NCBI RefSeq assembly: GCF_000385335.1
Contig: NZ_ARWA01000001.1
Span: forward strand, 2,868,001 to 2,932,000
Length of the DNA: 64,000 bases
Direction: 5' to 3'
Origin: Methyloferula stellata AR4
GTDB taxonomy: Bacteria; Pseudomonadota; Alphaproteobacteria; Rhizobiales; Beijerinckiaceae
Part shown: positions 1 through 9,935 of the stretch, one piece after another
How the letters are laid out: each line of letters opens with the position of its first letter
Numbering within the stretch: position 1 is the stretch's first letter
Notes under the pieces: generated by a model
What the model saw: the letters and a program-made list of their open reading frames with translations, nothing else
Database searches by the model: none
What the model was told of the DNA's origin: nothing
Made by a program: the position numbers and the translations under genes

Positions 1-112
1 CATGCCGCGATTTCAAATTCACGCGCGATTCCAAGCAAGGAACCGCTGCAAGAACCGAGCGTTGTCACGGGCGAACTTTGTCGCTTGAAGTCGCTTGAAT
101 GGGAGAGCGGAC

Positions 113-1708
113 ATGGATCATCGCGTCGCGGAATTGGCTGACATTCCTGATGGCGGGATGCACGCCTTTGATGTCATGGGCCTTTGCCTTCTCTTGTCAC
201 GGAACGGCAATGAAGTGACGGCGGTCGGCGGCCATTGCACGCATCAGGGCGCGCCGCTTGCCGATGGCGTGCGCGTCGGCGGTTGCGTGATCTGCCCATG
301 GCATCACGCCATGTTCGATCTGGCGTCGGGCGAGCATCTTGAACCGCCGGGCGAGGGCCGCCTGACCGCGTTCAGCACGAAGGTCGAGAACGGCGCCGTC
401 ATCGTGTCTTTCGACGATCAGACGGCCAAGGAAAGCCGGGACGAGATCGACGATGTCGCATCGCATAAGAGCGATAAAATCTTTGCCGTCGTCGGTGCGG
501 GCGCAGCCGGCCGCGCAGGCGCCGAGGAATTGCGCCGTCAAGGTTATGACGGGCGCATTCTGTTGATCTCGATGGAAAAGGACGCACCCTATGACCGCAC
601 GGCTTTGTCCAAATCTTTCCTCGCCAGCGAAACCTCGATGGAGGAGCTGGAAATCATCAGCAAAGAGAAGCTCGCGGAAAAAGGCATCGAACTGATCCTT
701 GATCGCACGGTCGCGAAAATCGACGCGGCAAACAAGAAGATCATTTTCGCAGACGGCAGCGCGTTTGCTTATGAAGCTTGCCTCGCGGCGCCCGGATGTG
801 CCGCGCGCGTGCCCGACATTGCAGGCACGGATCTTTTGGGCGTCTACACATTGCGTTCCAAATCGGATGGGCTCCGCCTGAAGCTCGCGGCGTCCGAAGC
901 CAAGGCGATCGTCATTGTCGGCAGCGGCTTCATCGGTATGGAAACAGCCGCCGTTTTCGCCGACGCGAAGAAGCTGGTGACCGTGGTCACGCCGGACCCG
1001 AAGCCCTTCGCGCGCGTGTTTGGCGACCAGATTGCCGAGGCTCTGATCGCGGCGCATCGCGCAGCCGGCACGGACATAAAGCTCGAAGCATCGGTCACGG
1101 CGCTCGAAGGAAAAGACGGAAGGGTCTCGGGTGTCCGGCTTGCCTCCGGCGAGCTTATTCCCGCCGATCTTGTCTTGCTTGGGACGGGTGCAAAGCCGCG
1201 CGTCGAGATGATCGAAGGCGCGAGCCTTTCACAGGATGGCGGCATCACGGTGGATGAAACGCTGAAGGCGGCCGATGGCCTCTGGGTCGCGGGTGACGTC
1301 GCCTCTTTCCCAAGTCATTTCGTAGCGGGCGCTCATATCCGCATCGAACATTGGCGGCTCGCGGAGCAATTGGGCCGCCATGCGGCCCGTGCCATGCTGG
1401 GCGACATGGCGCCCTTTACAGGCATTCCTTTCTTCTGGACGCATCAACATTGGATGCTGAGCCTTGTCGGCCTCACCAAGACATTCGACACCGTTCATAT
1501 CGAGGGCGATCCCGCCTCCGGCAATTTCATGGCCTATTATCTCCAAGGCGATAAAATCGTCGCGGGGCTCGGAGCGGGCGAGAGCGACAAGACAGCGGCC
1601 TTGCATGCGCTCTTCCTTGGCGGCGACATGCCGTCCGCGCATGCGCTTTCGGACGCCGGATGGGAGCCGGCCAGACTGCCTTTGAGCAAGGTGGCGAAGG
1701 CAGCTTGA
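113..1708 (+). CDS. Rieske 2Fe-2S / FAD-dependent pyridine nucleotide reductase (AIF-like)
   Basis: This 531-residue protein joins an N-terminal Rieske domain to a class I pyridine nucleotide-disulfide oxidoreductase. The Rieske cluster ligands are visible as C42-x-H44 and C61-x2-H64. An FAD-binding GAGAAG motif follows near residue 126, a second Rossmann GSGFIG motif near residue 275, and the late FAD motif GDVASF near 400. The family transfers electrons from NAD(P)H to ferredoxin-type partners; the partner is unknown here. ATG at 113 is preferred over an in-frame TTG at 95 because GGGAGAG lies seven bases upstream. It converges on the next gene with one base between the stop codons. Confidence 0.88.
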   Translation: MDHRVAELADIPDGGMHAFDVMGLCLLLSRNGNEVTAVGGHCTHQGAPLADGVRVGGCVICPWHHAMFDLASGEHLEPPGEGRLTAFSTKVENGAVIVSFDDQTAKESRDEIDDVASHKSDKIFAVVGAGAAGRAGAEELRRQGYDGRILLISMEKDAPYDRTALSKSFLASETSMEELEIISKEKLAEKGIELILDRTVAKIDAANKKIIFADGSAFAYEACLAAPGCAARVPDIAGTDLLGVYTLRSKSDGLRLKLAASEAKAIVIVGSGFIGMETAAVFADAKKLVTVVTPDPKPFARVFGDQIAEALIAAHRAAGTDIKLEASVTALEGKDGRVSGVRLASGELIPADLVLLGTGAKPRVEMIEGASLSQDGGITVDETLKAADGLWVAGDVASFPSHFVAGAHIRIEHWRLAEQLGRHAARAMLGDMAPFTGIPFFWTHQHWMLSLVGLTKTFDTVHIEGDPASGNFMAYYLQGDKIVAGLGAGESDKTAALHALFLGGDMPSAHALSDAGWEPARLPLSKVAKAA

Positions 1709-1709
1709 T

Positions 1710-2699
1710 CTAGCTGCTGAGTGTTCGCAGCTCGCCCCGCGCGACGCCGACCAGCGTGCGAACCAGAAGTGCCAAAATGATCAGGGTCGCGAAGGCAAGA
1801 AGCAGCCACGCAATTGCATCAGCGAAGAGGCTCCGCTCGGCGGTCGCATAGCGAAGCGCGACGATGGCCGAGGCCGCAAGCGGGAAGCTGACGGCCCACC
1901 AGGAGACTCTGAAGGGGCAGCAGACGCTGAGATAACGAAGCCTTCCGACCAGCACCGCCAGTATGAACAGGGTCATCATATAGAGCGACTGCGCAAAAAG
2001 ATCGAACTGTCCGACGGTCACAACATAGCTTGAAGCGCCGACGGCAAAAGGTGCGACGAGGATCATCAGCGTCGGCTGCAGCGCGTCCGGAATCGGCGGC
2101 TCGAAGACCAGGCGGGAAAAGATCAGCGTGAAGAGCGGCACGGCAAAGAACAGCCCGACCGCGAGGCCGAACACCATCACCTCATGCAGCATCGGCGGCA
2201 AGTTGAGCGAAGGCACGGCGAGCGGCAGATCCGATAGCCCGACCACCGGGATGATCCAAGCGGGAGTCGCATGCGCGACCTGTTGACGTTCGCTCATCCA
2301 GCGGCTGACGATGATCCAGGCGAAGATCAGCATGCCGAGCGTGCCGATGCTCCAGATCATTTGCGCCAGCAGCAGACTGACCGGCGCGACGACGATCGGC
2401 AGCAAGAGCAGGCTAATCAGAAATGTCCCGAACAGATTGCCGGCGATTGGATGATTGAACTCGGCTTGAACCGCCTCAGGGGCGGTCACGAGCTTGACCG
2501 CATAGCCGAGGGACACTGCCATGAAGGCAATCACAGCGATCGCGCCGATCACTTCGGTGATCCATTCAGGCGTTCCATAGCGCGCTTGAGCAAGGTGCCA
2601 GGCAACGCTCAATCCGGTCAGCCCCATGACTGAACCGAAGAGCGAGATCGGCAGATATTCGAGATGCTGTTCTGCGGCAAGCTTGGTGATGTCTCTCAT
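1710..2699 (-). CDS. SLAC1/TehA (TDT) family anion transporter
   Basis: The 329-residue product is almost wholly hydrophobic, with about ten predicted membrane spans, and matches the tellurite-resistance/dicarboxylate (TDT) family that includes TehA and the plant anion channel SLAC1. The opening, with PISLFGSVMGLTGL, is the usual first helix of the family. It probably moves a small anion or dicarboxylate across the inner membrane; the substrate cannot be read from sequence. The gene stands alone, 81 bases downstream of the chemoreceptor gene on the same strand, so it may be transcribed with that pair, but no overlap couples them. Confidence 0.85.
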   Translation of the reverse strand: MRDITKLAAEQHLEYLPISLFGSVMGLTGLSVAWHLAQARYGTPEWITEVIGAIAVIAFMAVSLGYAVKLVTAPEAVQAEFNHPIAGNLFGTFLISLLLLPIVVAPVSLLLAQMIWSIGTLGMLIFAWIIVSRWMSERQQVAHATPAWIIPVVGLSDLPLAVPSLNLPPMLHEVMVFGLAVGLFFAVPLFTLIFSRLVFEPPIPDALQPTLMILVAPFAVGASSYVVTVGQFDLFAQSLYMMTLFILAVLVGRLRYLSVCCPFRVSWWAVSFPLAASAIVALRYATAERSLFADAIAWLLLAFATLIILALLVRTLVGVARGELRTLSS

Positions 2700-2780
2700 G
2701 GCTGGATCGCCTCGACAGATACTGCGCGGGCGCCAGAGTTAAGGACATAAGCCTGTCCGGTCAATTGTGCATCCTCGCAA

Positions 2781-4763
2781 TCAGGCGCTTCTCATCTGCT
2801 TCAGAAAATCGCCGACCTTTTTATTCATTGCCTCGGCCCGCGTCGCCATGCCTTCGGCCGCGGCGAGAACCTGGCGCGCGGCAGCGTCGGTCGATCCGGA
2901 AGCCTTCCTCACATCGGCTATATTGAACGTGACTTCGTCGGCACCCGCAGCGGCTTTGGCGGCGCTCGACGTTATGAATCTTATCGCCGATGATTGGTCT
3001 TCCACGGCCTTGGCGATATTGACCGTATTATCGTCCATCGCGCCGATCGCCAGCCTGATGTCTTCGATGGTATTGGCGGCGGCCTGCATTGCCTCCTGAA
3101 TATGGCCGATTTGCCGCCTGATCTCGTCGGTTGCCCTCCCTGTGGCGACGGCAAGCTGCTTGACTTCGCTTGCGACGACCGCAAATCCGCGACCGGCCTC
3201 GCCGGCGCGGGCGGCTTCGATCGTCGCATTCAGAGAGAGCAGGTTGGTTTCCTGCGCGATGGATTGGATCAAGACGACCACGTCGCCGATCTTTTGCGCA
3301 CCGGCGAGGAGGGCCCGGACGTTGACGTCGGCGTCCTCCGCGCGTGCGACGGCGCGCCGTGCCATTTCGGTCGATGTCGAGACCTGCCGGTCGATCTCGT
3401 TGACGGTCGTCGACACTTCTTCGGTGCTTGTCGCGACGAGGCGGACATGCGCGGTCGCATCTTCCGCCGCCGCCGCGACATTGGCGGAGCGATCGTTGGT
3501 CTGCGCGGCAATATCGAGCAACGCCTTCGCCGCACCGGTCATTTTTGCCGCCGCATCGCATAGCGACGAGGTATAGGAGCCCACCTCTGCTTCGAAAGCC
3601 GAGTTCAACGCCTCCAGCCGCTGAATGCGCACCTGCTTCGACAGCCGCTCGTCGTCTTTTTCCGCATCGAGCGTCCGCACGCGGAGCAGGCCGTCTCGAA
3701 ACACGGCGACCGCCTTGGCCATCGCACCCACCTCGTCGTGCCGGCCCGCGAACGGAATGCATGTTTCAAGCGCACCGGCGGCCAGCTTTCGCATTGCCTC
3801 GGTGATCTTGATGAGAGGATGCGCGATATCGCGCACGAGGGCGAAAGCCAGAAAAATGCCTATGCCAAGGGCAAGCGCGGTTCCGGCTAGATCGACGATG
3901 CGTGCGACCGAAATCGACTGCAGCATGCGCATGATGGCATCGTGTTCCATGTCGCCGCTGGCGCGCCGCGATCTCACCCCGTCTGCGAGCAATTTGTCGC
4001 CCGAGGCTTTCCAATCAACAGAAGCTTTCGCGACGGCGGCCGTGCCGGATTCGATGCCTAATATGGCATCTTCATAAGCGGCCATCGGTTCTGCGAGGGC
4101 CATAGCGAATTTCTTCAAGCGCTGATCCAATGCCGGATTGGCCAGCAAGGCCGAACGCGCCGATTTGGCAATTTCCAGCCACCGCTTGGCCGCCTCGATG
4201 TCGGCCGGATTGCGGGACGAACGATAGCGGAAGGCGGAAATACCGCTCGCTTCGGCGCCGTCCAGCAGCCGCACCGCCTGGAGCGATATGTCGGGGTCCG
4301 CACCCGCATGTTGAGCGATGGCCGAGGCGATCACCTCGATATCGGTCGCTGCTTCGCTGGCCTTGATCGCCTGCCTTTGGCGCGCGCCAACCAAACCGGT
4401 GATCGTATTCAGGCTGCCGAAATAGTCTTTCATTTCGACCTGAAGCGTCTCAAGCGCGCCGTCAATCCCGTCCTGCCGGCGATCGTTGAGCTTCGCCGCG
4501 GCGGTTTGGAGTTTTTGCACTGTGGCGTTCAGGAGTTCCAAGTCGGAGGCGTTCTCGCTTGCCGCGTATAGGGTCGCCAGTCCCAACATCGTGCGGACCT
4601 GGGCCGTGAAGTCGGCGATATCGGCAGTGTAGACCACGCCCGTCTTGACCTGCTGTGCCTCCTTTTGGACCGCCATGATCGCAATGAGCGAGTTCATGCC
4701 AAGCGCGATCAGGAGGACCAGAACGATGACGAAGGCGCCGACGACGCGAAACTTGATCGTCAT
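2781..4763 (-). CDS. Methyl-accepting chemotaxis protein with large helical periplasmic domain
   Basis: This 660-residue chemoreceptor has a first membrane span at about residues 8-31, a long helical periplasmic region, a second span near 285-305 ([16 protein letters not shown]), a HAMP domain at about 308-360, and a cytoplasmic signalling hairpin. The hairpin tip, around residue 530, has [19 protein letters not shown], the most conserved signature of the family, for CheA/CheW contact. No NWETF-type CheR tether is present at the C terminus. Its start codon overlaps the stop of the TRAP-binding-protein gene as ATGA, so the two are translationally coupled, which suggests the binding protein delivers its ligand to this receptor (inference). 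Confidence 0.93.
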   Translation of the reverse strand: MTIKFRVVGAFVIVLVLLIALGMNSLIAIMAVQKEAQQVKTGVVYTADIADFTAQVRTMLGLATLYAASENASDLELLNATVQKLQTAAAKLNDRRQDGIDGALETLQVEMKDYFGSLNTITGLVGARQRQAIKASEAATDIEVIASAIAQHAGADPDISLQAVRLLDGAEASGISAFRYRSSRNPADIEAAKRWLEIAKSARSALLANPALDQRLKKFAMALAEPMAAYEDAILGIESGTAAVAKASVDWKASGDKLLADGVRSRRASGDMEHDAIMRMLQSISVARIVDLAGTALALGIGIFLAFALVRDIAHPLIKITEAMRKLAAGALETCIPFAGRHDEVGAMAKAVAVFRDGLLRVRTLDAEKDDERLSKQVRIQRLEALNSAFEAEVGSYTSSLCDAAAKMTGAAKALLDIAAQTNDRSANVAAAAEDATAHVRLVATSTEEVSTTVNEIDRQVSTSTEMARRAVARAEDADVNVRALLAGAQKIGDVVVLIQSIAQETNLLSLNATIEAARAGEAGRGFAVVASEVKQLAVATGRATDEIRRQIGHIQEAMQAAANTIEDIRLAIGAMDDNTVNIAKAVEDQSSAIRFITSSAAKAAAGADEVTFNIADVRKASGSTDAAARQVLAAAEGMATRAEAMNKKVGDFLKQMRSA

Positions 4764-5839
4764 TGCGGCGTCCGGCCGGGTTCGGCTGCCTCCGCCGCTG
4801 GCCCTTCCATTTGGCTTGCCGCAGCGGCCGCGCTCTTGATCTTTTCGATCTCGTCGCGGCCAAATTCCTTTTCGAACTCGGGCGACGCGGCGGCGACGCG
4901 TTCTGCGAAGGCGAGCTTATCGACTTTTTCGATGACCACCATGCCATTGGCTTTCAGGGTGGCTACTCCCGTTCTTTCGACTTCCGAGGCGATCTTGCGC
5001 GACTGTCGGCCTGCGAGCCGTGCAGCCTCCTTGAAAATGCGCTTGTCGGCCTCGGATAGGGCATCGAATGCATCGGCCGACATGATGATGACGGCGGGAT
5101 CGTAGACGTGCCCTGTGAGCGTCAGATAGGTTTGCACCTCGTAGAATTTGGTCGACAGGATTGTCGCGATGGGGTTCTCCTCGCCATCGACGCTGCCGCC
5201 GCGTAATGTGCCATAAACACGCGGAAAGGGGATTTGCTGGACGTCGGCGCCGAGCGCCTTGAACCCCGCCGTCATCACATCGGATTGCGGCAATCGCAGC
5301 TTCAAACCGGCAAGATCCTCCGGCGTGCGGATCGGCCGTTTCGAATTCGTGATGTGGCGCATGCCGTTCTCGCCCCAGGCTAACGCGTGGAGGCCGGTCT
5401 GGTTGAATTTCGTGAGGTAGTCGTTGCCGATCGGCCCGTCGAGAACGACGCGCGCCTCGCCGGCATCGCGAAACAGAAACGGAATGTTGAAGACACCCGC
5501 CTCGGGCAAGAGCTTGGGCAGCGGAGCGCCGGTGATAAAAGCCACATCGAGCGCGCCGAGCTTCACGTCATTCATCATGGCGACTTCGCCGCCGAGCATG
5601 GCGTTTGGATAATCTTCGATGATGAAGCGCCCGCCGGTGCGCGCCGCGACCTCGGCGGCGAAAACCTTTTCGCCTTCACCCAACTGCGAGTCGGGCGATA
5701 GAATATAACCAAATCTCAAGATCTTGGCTGAGGCCGCCGCCTGATTTGCGCAACCGATGCAAAGCGCCGCCGCAAAAATGGCGGCTCGGGAGATCGCGGC
5801 GGAAAAGATTTTTGATTGAGAACGAGTTGAGTTTGACAC
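4760..5839 (-). CDS. TRAP transporter-type solute-binding protein (DctP family), orphan
   Basis: A 359-residue DctP-family binding protein with a signal peptide (hydrophobic stretch about residues 14-36, ending ANQAAASA). The mature part shows the family's fold markers: [12 protein letters not shown] at the start, the [14 protein letters not shown] segment, [20 protein letters not shown] near the middle and GSVDGEENP further on. Family members bind C4-dicarboxylates or other organic acids. A transport system would need DctQ and DctM membrane subunits, and neither is present nearby. Instead the gene overlaps a chemoreceptor by four bases. The C-terminal tail of about 25 residues is Ala/Glu/Pro rich and longer than usual. 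Confidence 0.9.
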   Translation of the reverse strand: MSNSTRSQSKIFSAAISRAAIFAAALCIGCANQAAASAKILRFGYILSPDSQLGEGEKVFAAEVAARTGGRFIIEDYPNAMLGGEVAMMNDVKLGALDVAFITGAPLPKLLPEAGVFNIPFLFRDAGEARVVLDGPIGNDYLTKFNQTGLHALAWGENGMRHITNSKRPIRTPEDLAGLKLRLPQSDVMTAGFKALGADVQQIPFPRVYGTLRGGSVDGEENPIATILSTKFYEVQTYLTLTGHVYDPAVIIMSADAFDALSEADKRIFKEAARLAGRQSRKIASEVERTGVATLKANGMVVIEKVDKLAFAERVAAASPEFEKEFGRDEIEKIKSAAAAASQMEGPAAEAAEPGRTPQ

Positions 5840-5955
5840 CGGCCACCTAGTTTCCGAGTGGCGAGGCTCAACTATCCTAGTTCTGAGTTAATTTTTCATA
5901 AGCACAATTACGCATGGACGGCTGGCAGGCATGGCGAGACTTGTCTCGCCCGCCA

Positions 5956-6255
5956 CTACTCGTCGTCGGCCTCGGCGTCTGCTTCGGCAGCGACAACGAC
6001 CTTCTTTGCAGCCTTTTTCGGTGCAGCCTTTTTCGGCGCGGCCGTTTTGGTGCCTGCTTTGGTCACGCGCGCAGCGCGGATCGTCTTCACGCCATTGGCT
6101 TTACGGGTCGCAAGTTCCGCGTCGATCAACGGCAAAAGAAGCGCTGCTTCTTTCTGGCGCGGTCCGACGCCTGTCGCTTCGAGCCGCGACGCATTGCTTC
6201 GCAGATTGGCGAGCGCCGCGTCGTCGAGGGTGGGAATCATGTCGGTGATACTCAT
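5956..6255 (-). CDS. Small conserved protein with Lys/Ala-rich histone-like tail
   Basis: A 99-residue protein with two parts. Residues 1-55 (MIPTLDDAALANLR, GPRQKEAALLLPLIDAEL) form a helical unit; residues 56-90 carry repeated AAPKK/AAKK units like those in histone-H1-like or HU-tail proteins; the last ten residues are acidic. AAGGA about eight bases before the ATG acts as ribosome binding site. Similar short proteins are found across Hyphomicrobiales without an assigned role. DNA binding through the basic tail is a guess from composition only. It stands alone between the DctP gene and cspA. Confidence 0.72.
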   Translation of the reverse strand: MSITDMIPTLDDAALANLRSNASRLEATGVGPRQKEAALLLPLIDAELATRKANGVKTIRAARVTKAGTKTAAPKKAAPKKAAKKVVVAAEADAEADDE

Positions 6256-6421
6256 AACCGAGCGTCCTTAACTAATGAGGCGAATAAAGCCTTTGAGAGG
6301 GCAATCAGGGCCGGCGCATCCGCCAGCCCGTCATCCAAATCAAGGCCATTCGGCCAGGTTCCGATCGCGATGGGTAAACCTTAAGCGAAAACCCGCGCGC
6401 TTCGGAGAGGTGAAGCCGGAC

Positions 6422-6631
6422 TTAAGCCGACCGCAGGTTGACGGCGCTTTCCTTGCCCGAACGCTGATCGCGCTGGAGCTCATAAGCGATCACCTGACCT
6501 TCGGTGAGTGTGCGCAGATCGGAGCGCTCAACAGCGGAAATATGGACGAATACGTCCTTGCTGCCATCTTGCGGCTTGATGAACCCATAACCCTTATCGG
6601 TGTTGAACCATTTCACTGTGCCGTTAGCCAT
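6422..6631 (-). CDS. cspA: CspA-type cold-shock protein
   Basis: A single cold-shock domain of 69 residues beginning MANGTVKWFNTDKGYGFI, with the RNP1-like KGYGFI and RNP2-like VFVHI motifs intact. Such proteins bind single-stranded RNA and DNA and melt RNA secondary structure. An in-frame upstream ATG would add six residues, but GGAGG lies five bases before the ATG at 6631, which also gives the canonical N terminus. About 230 bases upstream hold no gene and probably include a long 5' leader, as is usual for cspA-like genes; I see no clear cold-box. Confidence 0.93.
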   Translation of the reverse strand: MANGTVKWFNTDKGYGFIKPQDGSKDVFVHISAVERSDLRTLTEGQVIAYELQRDQRSGKESAVNLRSA

Positions 6632-6977
6632 ATCAGCCTCCATTGGCAAAAGATTACCGGATTAGCCCGGCGGCCATCGAGTCTGAGAAGTTCGGCTTGT
6701 CGGATCCGCGCGCAGTAGAGCGAGACGGCCCTAGTAAGCGTAGCGCAGCAGGAGTCGATTGATCTAAATATAACGCATATTCTGCCGATTGCTAGTGCAT
6801 TTGCCGACGAACTAGCCTTGCCTGAGCCGGTATTGCGTTGAAAACCTTGGAACCGCGGCAAGATTGCTCCTGGCTTTTGGTCTGAATCACGCGCATAGTT
6901 TACTTATCACCGGCCATTTTCTACGGGCGTCGGTGGCTGAGAGACTTCCGCTCTCGCCTGCAGCCGAAAGCGCCGAC

Positions 6978-7400
6978 ATGAATAATGGTTCGAATGACCC
7001 GCGTCCCGCGGATCACGCATCTTCATGGTTTTCTTCCGAAACCGATCTCATTCAAAAACATGCGTCCCTGGTTGAAGTCAGCTTCAACAATTGCCGTTCG
7101 ATTTCGCACAAGCTCGCGGACGAATTGCTGTCGAACGGCATTCACGCTGCGGTCATGCGCTGCTCGGGACTTCTCACCGATGCGCCGACCGCCGATCAAC
7201 GCTGGCTCGATCTCGGCAATCAAGCGAGCTGGGTTCATTTCGTCGTGCAGACGGATAGCCACATGGTCGATCTGACGCGCCAGCAATTTTTCCCGCTGAG
7301 CGACAATCCGTTTTTGCAAACGCTCAATCTGTTTGCCGATGAATGGACGACGATCGTTGCGGATAATTTCAACAGCCGCATGAAGCCCCGCTTGGCCTAG
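6978..7400 (+). CDS. Uncharacterised protein with papain-like Cys-His-Asp arrangement
   Basis: A 140-residue protein without a signal peptide. Three spaced residues match a papain-like or transglutaminase-like triad: C39 at the head of a helix (NNCRSISHKLADELL), H87 in WVHFVV, and D98 in HMVDLTRQQF. The pattern Cys-helix, strand, H-hydrophobic strand, hydrophobic-D-L/P-T-xx-Q-F recurs in small cysteine-protease-fold proteins. Enzyme activity is therefore possible but not shown. Start choice is uncertain: ATG at 6978 lacks a clear ribosome binding site, and the frame stays open upstream to about 6864. It is followed 105 bases later by the membrane protein gene on the same strand. Confidence 0.62.
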   Translation: MNNGSNDPRPADHASSWFSSETDLIQKHASLVEVSFNNCRSISHKLADELLSNGIHAAVMRCSGLLTDAPTADQRWLDLGNQASWVHFVVQTDSHMVDLTRQQFFPLSDNPFLQTLNLFADEWTTIVADNFNSRMKPRLA

Positions 7401-7505
7401 AAGTTTCCGCCGCGGTATCGCTGTACGAGTCGATGAATTGCATTCATCGAACTGGAACCGGCTTCGCATCTGTATTATGGTAAGGCCATTGCTTTCGAGA
7501 CGGCG

Positions 7506-8354
7506 ATGGTCGTCATGTTTTTTATTACAAATTTCCGGACATATGCGATCAGGCACAAGTTGCTGCTGACTGGAACGCTCGTTTGTCTCGTCGCGGTGAT
7601 TTTCATAACCGTGATTCTCGCCTCCATCGGCGCCTCGAACCGCTCGACGTTTTCCTCAAGCGGCTGGCACGACGATATCAGAGCGGGCTCGGCCGTGGCA
7701 CCGGACCCCACGCCGCTTCCGGCGCCTGGCCATACGCATGCCTATCACAAAGCAGCTCCCTCACTCGCACCGGGTGCGAGCACGGCATTAAACGCGGTCG
7801 ATCAAGCGCTGGCCGATCTCGTCGATGCGAATATCGCCTTCAATGTTCCAGACCATGCAGCCATCAACAAAGCGCTCGTCATCGAGGCGAAGCTTTCGAC
7901 CAAGCTCGATCAGGATCAGCTCAAAAAGCTGATCGACGAGGCGGGGGCAAGCGAAGGTGCAAGCCTTAAAATAGCCGACAGGATGGCCGCGACACTCAGC
8001 GGCGGAAGTGCATTCGACATTTCACCTTCCGGTCCGCAGGAACAATGGATTTCAAAGAGCGATACGACGGGCTGGACCTGGGAGGTCACGCCAAAATCTG
8101 CGGGCGCTCAAATTCTCATTCTGAGTTTCGACGCCATATTGACGATCGACGGCAAGGACGATCGGCGAACCATCAACACATTCAAGAAGACCATCAGCGT
8201 CGATGTGAGCAAGACCGAAACCATCGAAGACTGGCTCGAAACGATCAAAAAATATGGCGAAGACTTATCCTGGATATGGGTTACGATCCTCATTCCGATC
8301 GGCGGCGGCATTTGGGCTTGGCTCAGGCGCAGACGCCAGCCGGAGCACAGCTAG
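7506..8354 (+). CDS. Membrane protein with N- and C-terminal anchors and a periplasmic beta-rich domain
   Basis: The 282-residue product has one membrane span near residues 17-40, a Pro/Ala-rich linker (about 60-95), a globular segment of about 150 residues that looks like a beta sandwich (AFNVPDHAAINKALVIEAKLS through KTISVDVSKTETI), and a second span near 255-275 followed by RRRRQ. The charge pattern places the middle domain in the periplasm, tethered at both ends. I do not recognise a named family. The regular strand pattern and the W-W-V-P motif (TGWTWEVTPKSAG) suggest a conserved domain. It lies 53 bases ahead of the cupin gene and may share its transcript. Confidence 0.7.
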   Translation: MVVMFFITNFRTYAIRHKLLLTGTLVCLVAVIFITVILASIGASNRSTFSSSGWHDDIRAGSAVAPDPTPLPAPGHTHAYHKAAPSLAPGASTALNAVDQALADLVDANIAFNVPDHAAINKALVIEAKLSTKLDQDQLKKLIDEAGASEGASLKIADRMAATLSGGSAFDISPSGPQEQWISKSDTTGWTWEVTPKSAGAQILILSFDAILTIDGKDDRRTINTFKKTISVDVSKTETIEDWLETIKKYGEDLSWIWVTILIPIGGGIWAWLRRRRQPEHS

Positions 8355-8407
8355 CGCGCCGGCCTCTTCGGCAAGATGACCCTGTCGCAGCAAATGAGGA
8401 GCCAACT

Positions 8408-9067
8408 TTGTCGAAACGTGACCCTTCGATTGCCGGCCGCCGACGAATGTTGCAGAAAGCAGCGCTTGCGGTCGCCGCTTTATTAACGGCGCCGTTCGCA
8501 GCATCGAAAGGCAAGGCCATGACCAGCGAGCTGACTGCGGATGAGATCATCAGCTTGCTGAAACTCGAGCCCAATGCAACATGCGGCTTCGTGCGGGTGA
8601 CCTTTACGAGCAAGCACGAGCTCGCGCAGGGAACACTTCCAGCACCTTTCGCGGAGGCGCGGCCTCTTGGCTCGGCACTTTATTTCTTGGTGACGCCGAG
8701 CGCTCCGGTGCGTCTGCACCGCATTCGTAACGATCAGCTCTATCATTATTATCTCGGTGATCCGCTCGAGGTGTTCCTTTTGCATAGGGACGGCACGAGC
8801 GAACGCGTCATCGTCGGACCTGACCTCCGCGCTGGGCATCATGTGCAATTGCTGATTCCCGGCAACACGTTCCACACGGCGCGGTTGATCGGACAGCAGC
8901 GCTGGTTCCTGGGCGCGAGCACGGAATGGCCGGGTGTCATTCCAGCGGATGTCGAACTCGGCGATCTCGACGTGCTGGCGAAGAAATATCCGGCCGCCGC
9001 AGACGAGATTCGTGCGATCGCGGCTTCTGTGAAGCCGGTTGCGGCGGGCAGCGGCAACCCGCGTTAA
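8408..9067 (+). CDS. Tat-exported cupin of the DUF985 family
   Basis: A DUF985/Cupin_5 protein of 219 residues. The cupin part begins at LTADEIISLLKLEP and shows the family motifs PLGSALYFLV, RIRNDQLYHYYLGDPLEV and LLIPGNTFHTARL. An N-terminal GRRRMLQKAALAVAALL segment looks like a Tat signal (twin arginine, then a hydrophobic stretch). The start is taken as TTG at 8408, with GAGGAG six bases before it; an ATG at 8447 would discard the twin arginines. DUF985 proteins usually lack a signal, so export is unusual. Substrate unknown. It converges on ssuB. Confidence 0.75.
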   Translation: MSKRDPSIAGRRRMLQKAALAVAALLTAPFAASKGKAMTSELTADEIISLLKLEPNATCGFVRVTFTSKHELAQGTLPAPFAEARPLGSALYFLVTPSAPVRLHRIRNDQLYHYYLGDPLEVFLLHRDGTSERVIVGPDLRAGHHVQLLIPGNTFHTARLIGQQRWFLGASTEWPGVIPADVELGDLDVLAKKYPAAADEIRAIAASVKPVAAGSGNPR

Positions 9068-9083
9068 GATCCGACGTTAGGGC

Positions 9084-9935
9084 CTAGATCGCATATTCGG
9101 GCAGCGCTGCGTCTTCGCGCAGCAGGCGCTTCAAGATCCGCTCTTCAAGCAAAGCGAGATCAACGGAGCCGCGTCGGCGCGGACGTGGCAGATCGATGGC
9201 GAGATCGAGCGTGATCGATCCGTTTTCGATCATCAGCAGCCGGTCGGCAAGGGTCAGCGCTTCCATGACATCATGCGTGACCAGCAAAGCGGTGAAGCGG
9301 TCACGCAGCCAGATCTGTTCCAGAAATTGCTGCATCTCGATGCGCGTCAACGCATCGAGCGCGCCAAGCGGTTCGTCGAAAGCCAGAAGCCGTGGCCGGC
9401 TGACAAGTGCGCGGGCCAGCGCTACGCGCTGCTTCTGACCGCCGGAGAGAACGGACGGCCATTCGGCGCCACGGTCCTCAAGTCCGACGGCACGCAGCGT
9501 TTCGCACGCACGCTCGCCCGCGAGCTTTGTCTTGCGTTGGGCGCCGAGGCCTATTTCCACATTGGCCAGGATATTCGCCCAAGGCAAAAGCCGCGGCTCT
9601 TGAAACATCACGCGCACGGGGCTTTCGCCGGCCGTCCGCGGCTCGTCTTCACCGAAGGCAATGCGGCCTTGAGTCGGCTGGTCGAGACCGCCGACAAGCC
9701 GCAGCAAAGTGCTCTTGCCGCAGCCGCTGCGTCCGACGATCGCCACGAATTGCCCTGCCGGTACATGCAGATCGAGATCGCGCAGAATCGTACGCGGACC
9801 GAAGGCTTTGACGATGCCGCGCAAGGCGAGTGAAATGCCTGAAGGGGGAGGCTGACGGAACTGCGCCTCGAAATCCGGAAGTGGGGCGACAGGTTGCGCG
9901 TTGAGTTCCACGGTGGTCTTATCAATGAAGTTCAT
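9084..9935 (-). CDS. ssuB: Aliphatic sulfonate ABC transporter ATP-binding protein
   Basis: A 283-residue ABC ATPase of the nitrate/sulfonate/taurine class. Walker A is GRSGCGKST, the signature motif [15 protein letters not shown], Walker B LLAFDEP, and the switch histidine lies in LLVTHDV. Family members power sulfonate uptake through a SsuC-type permease. The frame is open far upstream, but the ATG at 9935 overlaps the ssuC stop as ATGA, which fixes the likely start. A leader of about 40 residues precedes the ABC domain. Last gene of a four-gene operon read on the minus strand. Confidence 0.92.
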   Translation of the reverse strand: MNFIDKTTVELNAQPVAPLPDFEAQFRQPPPSGISLALRGIVKAFGPRTILRDLDLHVPAGQFVAIVGRSGCGKSTLLRLVGGLDQPTQGRIAFGEDEPRTAGESPVRVMFQEPRLLPWANILANVEIGLGAQRKTKLAGERACETLRAVGLEDRGAEWPSVLSGGQKQRVALARALVSRPRLLAFDEPLGALDALTRIEMQQFLEQIWLRDRFTALLVTHDVMEALTLADRLLMIENGSITLDLAIDLPRPRRRGSVDLALLEERILKRLLREDAALPEYAI

